64,000 nucleotides of DNA from Paracoccaceae bacterium (GTDB taxonomy: Bacteria > Pseudomonadota > Alphaproteobacteria > Rhodobacterales > Rhodobacteraceae). The notes beneath the pieces were generated by a model, which saw only the letters and a list, made by a program, of their open reading frames with translations, searched no databases and had not been told where the DNA came from. This document shows, one piece after another, positions 57,776 through 64,000 of this stretch (position 1 is the first letter of the stretch; every line of letters begins with the position of its first letter). Both the position numbers and the translations under genes were made by a program. Location of the stretch: assembly GCA_017854585.1 (NCBI GenBank), contig JAFMHK010000003.1, forward strand, positions 159,916-223,915, read 5' to 3'.

Positions 57776-60073
57776 ATGAGCAAATTTGGAACCAGCCAAC
57801 CGGTCACCCGGCTTGAGGATGTACGTCTTTTGACGGGGCATGGGCGCTATGTTGATGACATCGTTCCGGACGGCGCGCTGTTTGGCTATGTGTTCCGCAG
57901 CACCATGGCGCATGGCACGATTACCGCGTTGGATGTGGACGACGCGCGGCAGGCCGATGGCATTCACGCGGTTTTCATCGCGGCCGATCTGGATGCTGCG
58001 GGCCTGAAGAATTCCATGCGGTTTTCCACCATCAAGAACCGCGACGGGTCAACGTCCGCTTCGCCCGTGCGGCCGTTGCTTGCAAATGGTGTGGTGCGGT
58101 TTGTGGGCGAACCGGTGGCCTTCATCGTCGCCGATACGCTGGCGCAGGCCAAGGATGCCGCCGAACTGATTGGGTTCGATATCGATGAAAAGCCCGCCAA
58201 GCTGGACATCGCCCCGGGAGGAGAGCCGCTGTATGCCGCGTTGCCCGACAACGTCGGCTATGATTACGCCGTGGGCGATGAGGCGGCGGTGGAGGCGGCT
58301 TTGGCCAATGCCGCACATCGTATGCGGCTGGAGATCGGCGATAACCGGATCATCGTGAACAGCATCGAGCCGCGCGGATGCACCGCCGCGATGGAGGGCG
58401 ACCGCCTGCACCTGACCGTCAACGGTCAAGGTGTCTGGGGCACCAAGAAGGACCTTGCGAAGTTCTTTGGCGTTGCCCCCGAGATGATCCGCGTGACCAA
58501 CCCCGATGTGGGGGGCGGGTTCGGGATGAAGGCCATGGGCTACCCAGAACACTTCCTGACGGCCTTGGCCGCCAAGCGGACCGGTCGTCCCGTGCGCTGG
58601 ATGGCAGAGCGGACGGAATCGATGCTGTCTGACAATGCAGGCCGCGATCTGGTTTGCGACACGGAGCTTGGTTTCGACGAAGATCTGCGGCTGGTGGCTT
58701 ACAAGGTCGTGTCGCTGTCGAATCTGGGGGCCTACAGTTCGGGGTTCGGGCAGGGCATCCAGAGCAGCCTGTTCACAAAGGTTCTGCCCGGGGTCTATGA
58801 TCTGCAGACCGTGTTCTTGCACAATCGGGGCATATACACGAACACCACGCAGGTGGATGCCTATCGCGGTGCCGGTCGGCCCGAAGCGATCTATAATCTG
58901 GAACGCGCGATGGACCATGCCGCACGTGTTCTGGGCGTTGATCCTTTGGAACTGCGCCGGCGCAACTTCATTCCCGTTGACAAGTTCCCGTACCGAAGCG
59001 CGACCGGCGAACTGTATGATGTGGGCAATTTCCATGCCGTTCTTGACCGCGCCATCGTTGAGGCGGATCTGGCGGGTTTTGCGGCCCGTCGCGCCTCGTC
59101 CGAGGCACAGGGCAAGCTGCGTGGTCTTGGCACGTGCTACTATATCGAGAGCATTTTGGGCGACCCGGATGAGACCGCCGCGATCGAGTTGACCGAGACC
59201 GGGGCCAAGGTGTTCGTCGGCACACAATCGAACGGACAGGGGCACGAGACAGTTTATGCGCAACTGTTGCATGACGATACGGGCCTGCCGCTTGAAAGCA
59301 TTGAGATCGTGCAGGGTGACAGCGATCTGATCGCCACCGGCGGGGGCACCGGGGGGTCGCGGTCCGTCACCGTGCAGGGCATGGCGATGCGGGCGACCGC
59401 GAAGGAACTGATTGACCAATTGACGGTTTTCATGGCCGCACATATGGACAACGCGGATGTGAACTTTGACGCCGAGGAAGGCGTGTTTCGCGCGCCGGGG
59501 TCGAACGTGGTGGTGACATTGCTGGAGGCGGCGGGGGCCGCGCGTGCGGCAGGCCGCGCCGATCTGCTGCAGGCGACCAAGCGCACGGAACTTCCGGGCC
59601 GATCTTACCCCAACGGATGCCATGTCGCCGAGGTGGAGATTGACCGCGATACCGGAACCACGCAGGTGGTGCGTTATACGGTCGTGGATGATTTCGGCAA
59701 TCTGATGAACCCCATGCTGGCGCAGGGGCAGGTGCATGGCGGCGTGGTCCAAGGCATTGGGCAGGCGATAACGGAACACGTGGTCTATGACGCGGATGGT
59801 CAGTTGTTGACGGCCACGTTCATGGATTACGGGATGCCGCGCGCCGACGACACGCCGTTCGTGGCCTTCCATTCGCAACCCGTGCCATCCACCGCCAACC
59901 CGCTGGGGATGAAGGGCTGTGGCGAGGCGGGGACCGTCGGGGCCTTGGCTGCCGTGTCGAACGGTGTGCAAGACGCCCTGTGGCCGCTTGGCATCCGGCA
60001 GGTCGACATGCCGTTCACGCCGTCGCGTGTCTGGGAGATGCTGCAGCAAGCGCAGGCCGTCGCCGCGGAGTAG
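57776..60073 (+). CDS. Form-II CoxL-like molybdopterin-binding hydroxylase large subunit (orphan)
   Basis: This 765-aa protein belongs to the xanthine-oxidase family of Mo-hydroxylases: RLEDVRLLTGHGRYVDDIVPDG at the start, PDVGGGFGMKAMGYPEH, AYRGAGRPEAIYNLER (about 362), and the C-terminal GMKGCGEAGTVGALAAVSNG with the active-site glutamate. AYRGAGR marks form II; true CO dehydrogenase (form I) has AYxCSFR. No FAD (CoxM) or 2Fe-2S (CoxS) subunit is adjacent. The substrate is unknown, but aldehydes or N-heterocycles are typical. AGAAGG precedes the ATG. Confidence 0.9.
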   Translation: MSKFGTSQPVTRLEDVRLLTGHGRYVDDIVPDGALFGYVFRSTMAHGTITALDVDDARQADGIHAVFIAADLDAAGLKNSMRFSTIKNRDGSTSASPVRPLLANGVVRFVGEPVAFIVADTLAQAKDAAELIGFDIDEKPAKLDIAPGGEPLYAALPDNVGYDYAVGDEAAVEAALANAAHRMRLEIGDNRIIVNSIEPRGCTAAMEGDRLHLTVNGQGVWGTKKDLAKFFGVAPEMIRVTNPDVGGGFGMKAMGYPEHFLTALAAKRTGRPVRWMAERTESMLSDNAGRDLVCDTELGFDEDLRLVAYKVVSLSNLGAYSSGFGQGIQSSLFTKVLPGVYDLQTVFLHNRGIYTNTTQVDAYRGAGRPEAIYNLERAMDHAARVLGVDPLELRRRNFIPVDKFPYRSATGELYDVGNFHAVLDRAIVEADLAGFAARRASSEAQGKLRGLGTCYYIESILGDPDETAAIELTETGAKVFVGTQSNGQGHETVYAQLLHDDTGLPLESIEIVQGDSDLIATGGGTGGSRSVTVQGMAMRATAKELIDQLTVFMAAHMDNADVNFDAEEGVFRAPGSNVVVTLLEAAGAARAAGRADLLQATKRTELPGRSYPNGCHVAEVEIDRDTGTTQVVRYTVVDDFGNLMNPMLAQGQVHGGVVQGIGQAITEHVVYDADGQLLTATFMDYGMPRADDTPFVAFHSQPVPSTANPLGMKGCGEAGTVGALAAVSNGVQDALWPLGIRQVDMPFTPSRVWEMLQQAQAVAAE

Positions 60074-60090
60074 GCCTTGGCGGTGAACGG

Positions 60091-62520
60091 TCACGTCCCG
60101 CGTGGCTTGACCCGCAATGTCGGATCGGCCTGCGTCGGATCCTCGGGCCATGGGTGGCGGGGATACCGCGCGCGCATGTCCTTGCGCACGTCTGCATAAG
60201 ACCCGGCCCAAAAACCCGGCAGATCGGTCGTGACCTGCACCGTCCGTTGTGCGGGCGAAAGAAGCGTCATTTTCAGGGGCAAACGATCAGGGCCGATTTT
60301 GGGGTGCACGGTCGTGCCGAACACTTCTTGTAGACGAAGCTCGACGGCGGGGGTCTCGCTGGCATAGTCGATGGGTATGGTGCGCCCCATCGGCGTGGTC
60401 CAATGGGGCGGGGCGAGGCGGTCGATGGCCTGAAGCGTATCCCATCCAAGATGGGCCTTCAGCGCCTCGGTCGGGTCAAGGCGTTTGAGGTCCTCGGCGC
60501 TGCGCTTGCCGCCCAGATAGGGCAACGCCCATTGGTCAAGCGTTGTCAGAAGTTGATCATCCGAGAGGTCTGCCAGCCCCGAGAATATAGCGCGCGCCCG
60601 CAGGCGGTTAGCGGCGGGTGTCCAGTTCAGGATCTGTAGGCCAAGGTCGCGGATGCCATCCAGCAGGGCGGCGGCGATGGCGTCCGGCGAGGCGTCTTTC
60701 CAGATGCGGTCATCAAGGACAAGTGCGCCGAAGCGTTCCTGTGTCCGGGCCAGAACCTTGCGATCCCGCTTGGACCACGCGCAGGTATTTTCCCACCGGA
60801 TCTGGTTGGCATAGAGGTCGCGCAACTCGCCCTCGGACAGGGCGGCGGCCTGACGGATACGGGCCTCTCTCGGGTTGCCGTCAAGGTCTGTGGCAACGAT
60901 TAGGCGCTGTCCCGCCAGCGGGTCCCCATCGGGGAAAACGGCACCCTTGCCGCCCGACAGGATATAGCGAGGGGCCTCACCGGGGCGGCGCAAACCGATG
61001 CGATCGGGATACGCAAGGGCAGCCTGCGCCGCGAGACTGATGGAATGCCCGCGTTCATGACGCTTGAGGCGCTTTGCCTCGGTCCTGATGCGGGCGACAG
61101 TGCCACGATCTGCGTTCAGCGCCGCGGGATCATCCAACGCCCGCAGCCGCAGTGTCAGATCGGTTGATGCGCCCCGCAGCGGGTCACGGTCGGACAGCAG
61201 GGCGGCAAGACGGGCGGTGCCGGGTCCGCCGGTGGCCAGCATGTGCGCAAGGCGTGGATGCAGCGGCATGGCGGTCAGCGCGCGGCCATGTGGCGTAATC
61301 CGCCCGGTATCATCAAGCGCGCCAAGCGACATCAAAAGCGCCCGCGCCTCGGACAGCGCGCCCTCAGGCGGGGGGGTCAGGAAGGCAAGGCCCTCGGCGC
61401 TGCCCCAAAGAGCAAGATCAAGCGCAAGGGACGTCAGGTCGGCGGCCTCGATCTCGGCTGGGGGGAAGGCGGGCAACGCCCCTTCGGCCCCCTTGGTCCA
61501 GTTGCGAAAACAGGTTCCGGGTGCAACCCGGCCCGCGCGCCCCTGACGCTGATCCGCCTCGGCGCGGCTGACGGGTTCGGTCACCAGTCGGGTCATTCCC
61601 GAGCCGGGGTCGAAGCGCGCCCGCCGCGCGCGCCCGCCATCGACCACCACGCGAATATCCGCGATGGTCAGGGAGGTTTCTGCAATGGCCGTCGCCAACA
61701 CCAGTTTCCGCCCCCTTTCAGCAGGGCGGATTGCGGCGCGCTGATCCTTGATCGGCATTGCGCCATAGAGGGTGTGAAGCTGCACGTCCGCAGGCAGGCG
61801 GGGACCAAGCAGCGCAGCCGTGCGGCGGATTTCGCCTTCGCCGGGCAAGAAGGCAAGAATGCCGCCATCCGTCGTCACCAAGGCCTGTTCCACGAGGTCG
61901 GCCATGACGGATTCGAGCCGTGCATCTTTGGACGCGGGCGTGGCGCGCCAGATCGTTTCGACCGGGAAGGCGCGGCCGTCGGACGAGATCAGCGGCGCAT
62001 CATCAAGCATGGCTGCAACCGGGGCCGCGTCGAGAGTGGCGGACATGACCAGCAACAGCAGATCGGGGCGAAGCGCGCCACGCACCTCCCACGTCAGGGC
62101 AAGGCCAAGGTCGGCATTCAGGGATCGCTCGTGAAATTCGTCGAAGATCACCGCGCCGACGCCGGGAAGGTCGGGGTCGCTTTGCAACATGCGGGTCAGG
62201 ATACCCTCGGTCACGACCTCGATCCGGGTGGCCTGTGAGACCGCGTTGTCGCCGCGAATCCTGTAGCCAACGGTCTGGCCCACGTCTTGGCCCAACATTT
62301 CTGCCATGCGTTCGGCCGCCGCTCGGGCGGCAAGGCGGCGGGGTTCCAGCATCACGATCTTGCCGGTGACCAGCCCGGCCTCCAGCATTGCCAGAGGCAC
62401 GCGCGTGGTCTTGCCGGCCCCCGGTGGCGCCTGCAGCACCGCACGGCCCTGATCGCGCAAGGCGGCGATCAGCTGGGGCAGGATATCCTCGATCGGTAGG
62501 GTGACGGGGCTGGACGGCAT
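60091..62520 (-). CDS. hrpB: ATP-dependent RNA helicase HrpB
   Basis: This 809-aa DEAH-type helicase has Walker A APPGAGKTTRVPL, DEFHERSLNADL, the SAT motif MSATLDA, and motif VI ADQRQGRAGRVAPG. The HA2 and the HrpB-specific C-terminal domain (NWTPAANRLRARAIF, VFGTTVHPKIG) follow. ATG at 62520 is chosen; the in-frame extension upstream would overlap meaB on the other strand. Its biological role in bacteria is unclear. Confidence 0.95.
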   Translation of the reverse strand: MPSSPVTLPIEDILPQLIAALRDQGRAVLQAPPGAGKTTRVPLAMLEAGLVTGKIVMLEPRRLAARAAAERMAEMLGQDVGQTVGYRIRGDNAVSQATRIEVVTEGILTRMLQSDPDLPGVGAVIFDEFHERSLNADLGLALTWEVRGALRPDLLLLVMSATLDAAPVAAMLDDAPLISSDGRAFPVETIWRATPASKDARLESVMADLVEQALVTTDGGILAFLPGEGEIRRTAALLGPRLPADVQLHTLYGAMPIKDQRAAIRPAERGRKLVLATAIAETSLTIADIRVVVDGGRARRARFDPGSGMTRLVTEPVSRAEADQRQGRAGRVAPGTCFRNWTKGAEGALPAFPPAEIEAADLTSLALDLALWGSAEGLAFLTPPPEGALSEARALLMSLGALDDTGRITPHGRALTAMPLHPRLAHMLATGGPGTARLAALLSDRDPLRGASTDLTLRLRALDDPAALNADRGTVARIRTEAKRLKRHERGHSISLAAQAALAYPDRIGLRRPGEAPRYILSGGKGAVFPDGDPLAGQRLIVATDLDGNPREARIRQAAALSEGELRDLYANQIRWENTCAWSKRDRKVLARTQERFGALVLDDRIWKDASPDAIAAALLDGIRDLGLQILNWTPAANRLRARAIFSGLADLSDDQLLTTLDQWALPYLGGKRSAEDLKRLDPTEALKAHLGWDTLQAIDRLAPPHWTTPMGRTIPIDYASETPAVELRLQEVFGTTVHPKIGPDRLPLKMTLLSPAQRTVQVTTDLPGFWAGSYADVRKDMRARYPRHPWPEDPTQADPTLRVKPRGT

Positions 62521-62571
62521 GGCGCGCAACAGGCAGAAAAGCCACTGAAGGGTCAAGGACTTTCCAAAGAC

Positions 62572-63573
62572 ATGAACCGCCGCGCCATCCCGGATGATCT
62601 TGCAGAACGCATTCTTGCGGGCGAACGGCGTGCGCTGGCGCGGGCCGTGACGTTGGTGGAGAGCACGCGCCCCGAAGATCGTGCGCAGGCCACCGCGCTG
62701 CTGGAGAGGTTGCGCGGGCATCCTGAGAGCGGGGGGCGTCAAGCGCTGCGCATTGGGTTGTCGGGCACGCCGGGGGTGGGGAAGTCGACCTTCATCGAGG
62801 CGTTCGGGATGGCGTTGGTGGCGCAGGGGTTGAAGGTTGCGGTGCTTGCGGTGGACCCAAGTTCTACGCGGTCGGGTGGCTCGATCTTGGGTGACAAGAC
62901 GCGGATGGAGCAGTTGAGCCGTGCGCCCGCGGCGTTCATCCGGCCATCCCCATCATTGAGCCATCTGGGCGGCGTGTCGCGCCGCACGCGCGAGGCCGTG
63001 GCCCTGTGCGAGGCTGCGGGGTTCGACGTGGTGCTGATTGAAACGGTGGGCGTTGGACAGTCGGAAACCATGGTTGCCGAAATGTGTGACCTGTTCGTGT
63101 TGTTGTTGGCCCCTGCGGGGGGCGACGAGTTGCAGGGCGTCAAGCGTGGCATCATGGAGATGGCGGATATCATCTTGGTCAACAAGGCCGATGGAGAGCT
63201 GAAATCAGCCGCCACGCGGACCTGCGCGGATTACGCGGGTGCCTTGCGCCTGTTGCGCAAGCGGCCGCAAGACCCAGACGGGTTTCCCAAGGCGCTGCCG
63301 GTGTCGGCCTACACCGGCGAGGGTCTGGACCGCGCATGGGACGAGATGCAGACGCTGGCGAAGTGGCGCAAGGATCACGGTTGGTGGGACAAGGCCCGCG
63401 CCGGGCAGGCGGCACATTGGTTCGCGCAGGAGGTCCGCGAGGGATTGCTGGCCCGGTTGCGCGGGGATGCGGATGTGCGCGCGGCAATGGCCGAGAGGGC
63501 GGCGGCGGTCGCCAAGGGTGAGGTCAGCCCGGATGCCGCTGCGGAAGAGATGCTGGAGTGGTTGAAGGGGTAG
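62572..63573 (+). CDS. meaB: Methylmalonyl-CoA mutase-associated GTPase MeaB
   Basis: This 333-aa G3E P-loop GTPase loads and protects the B12 cofactor of methylmalonyl-CoA mutase. GTPGVGKSTF (Walker A), VLAVDPSSTRSGGSILGDKTRM, IETVGVGQSE and NKADGELKSAA are canonical. The mutase gene is not in the window. In Rhodobacterales the ethylmalonyl-CoA pathway also uses related mutases, so a role in assimilation is possible. Confidence 0.95.
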   Translation: MNRRAIPDDLAERILAGERRALARAVTLVESTRPEDRAQATALLERLRGHPESGGRQALRIGLSGTPGVGKSTFIEAFGMALVAQGLKVAVLAVDPSSTRSGGSILGDKTRMEQLSRAPAAFIRPSPSLSHLGGVSRRTREAVALCEAAGFDVVLIETVGVGQSETMVAEMCDLFVLLLAPAGGDELQGVKRGIMEMADIILVNKADGELKSAATRTCADYAGALRLLRKRPQDPDGFPKALPVSAYTGEGLDRAWDEMQTLAKWRKDHGWWDKARAGQAAHWFAQEVREGLLARLRGDADVRAAMAERAAAVAKGEVSPDAAAEEMLEWLKG

Positions 63574-63606
63574 AGGGCTAAGGCGGCCTTCAGCCACAAA
63601 GAACAA

Positions 63607-63885
63607 TCAGCGAAAAATATCGTCGCCTTGCTGATCGATCAGCACCTTGGCCTTGAGAAGAGACATCGTCTCGGCCTCTTCTGGGCTTTGGCATTTGTCG
63701 GCGCGGATCATGTGGTGAACCTTCACCTCGCCGTCGATATCCTTCTCGATCCGGGCCCCGATACGGTAGCCGCCGCTCTCCGATTTCGGCTCGGGGTAGA
63801 TGCGGTATTCCTTGTGCAATTCCGGCTCGGCCTGCAGCTTTGATCCACCGCCGCCACCGCCGAAGAGCTTGGAAAAAATGGACAT
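63607..63885 (-). CDS. HlyU-family protein
   Basis: This 92-aa protein has a Gly-rich N-terminus (MSIFSKLFGGGGGGSK), then YRIYPEPKSESGGYRIGARIEKDIDG and HHMIRADKCQSPEEAETMSLLKAKVLIDQQGDDIF, the pattern of the 'HlyU transcriptional activator' family (PF10115). This is different from the ArsR-type HlyU of Vibrio. No DNA-binding motif is visible; the family role is unproven. Confidence 0.85.
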   Translation of the reverse strand: MSIFSKLFGGGGGGSKLQAEPELHKEYRIYPEPKSESGGYRIGARIEKDIDGEVKVHHMIRADKCQSPEEAETMSLLKAKVLIDQQGDDIFR

Positions 63886-63962
63886 GGACGTGTTCTCCGC
63901 CTTGGGTGCGTTCTTGACCAGCCTAACCGGACGATCCGGTCAGGTGAAGGGACACGTCCGAT

Positions 63963-64000
63963 TTACCCGCGCCCCAAGGCCGCCTTCGCGATCAGCAACA
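63963..64000 (-). CDS. Possible C-terminal end of a gene leaving the window
   Basis: On the minus strand the last 38 bases read LLIAKAALGRG then a stop at 63963. This has the composition of a real C-terminus, but it is too short to assign. The gap from 63886 shows only a short ACCGGA/TCCGGT hairpin. Confidence 0.25.
   Translation of the reverse strand, partial: LLIAKAALGRG

Noticed and set aside
62521..62742. In-frame N-terminal extension of hrpB
   Set aside because: Overlaps meaB on the other strand; HrpB similarity starts at MPSSPVTLP.

Overview
The window reads as chromosomal core DNA of an alphaproteobacterium, most likely a marine Rhodobacterales (Roseobacter-group) species. Codons are GC-rich with a strong GC third-position bias. 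Lysyl-tRNA synthetase is the archaeal-type class I enzyme, a glycine riboswitch precedes gcvTHP, ihfB-lapA-trpF-trpB follow each other, an NDUFS4-type complex I subunit and a 4Fe-4S photolyase are present, and a GC-rich intergenic repeat of a kind I associate with Rhodobacteraceae occurs twice. I see no transposase, integrase, CRISPR array or rRNA. One tRNA is present, tRNA-Arg(TCT).

Layout. 1-4.7 kb: 3' end of a (6-4) photolyase, a 2OG-Fe(II) oxygenase, a Tat-exported metallo-beta-lactamase-fold enzyme, a zincin, a zinc-site-less gltX and a gamma-glutamylcyclotransferase-like gene. 4.8-9.5 kb: tandem glycine riboswitch and the glycine cleavage operon gcvT-gcvH-gcvP. 9.5-19.5 kb: two tandem secreted JAMM-like (DUF4329) proteins, trxC, ettA, nadD, a DMT exporter, dacB, a TerB-like protein, lysK and a DUF4864 protein. 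19.6-25.7 kb: a large beta-helix (spike-like) protein, DUF427, HugZ-like, an outer-membrane-type protein, and an overlapping trio ending in trmL. 26-31 kb: a Flp-like pilin, a zinc-ribbon protein, uvrB translationally coupled to a secreted protein, the NDUFS4-like subunit, a GNAT and the tRNA. 31-39.5 kb: ihfB-lapA-trpF-trpB, a cluster of two secreted poly-aspartate proteins plus a membrane-anchored LuxR-type regulator, DUF2237, pth, an MDR oxidoreductase, an FkbM methyltransferase and rplY. 39.5-49 kb: an MFS transporter, valS, hisC, DUF305, a class V aminotransferase, ygfZ, ogt and yghU. 49-64 kb: ileS and an upstream minus-strand gene string (DMT exporter, ChaC-like, YcjF, YcjX), truA, an orphan form-II CoxL-like subunit, hrpB, meaB and a HlyU-like gene.

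The strongest functional theme is translation: four aminoacyl-tRNA synthetases (gltX, lysK, valS, ileS), tRNA modification (trmL, truA), peptidyl-tRNA hydrolase, L25 and EttA. One-carbon and amino-acid metabolism (gcvTHP, trpFB, hisC, the class V aminotransferase) forms the second theme. The least explained material is (a) the poly-Asp secreted pair with its membrane LuxR regulator, (b) the tandem secreted JAMM-like proteins, (c) the spike-like beta-helix protein, and (d) two families of dispersed palindromic intergenic repeats, each present twice. Starts were chosen from Shine-Dalgarno (SD) spacing and gene overlap; functions come from recognised motifs, since no database search was run.
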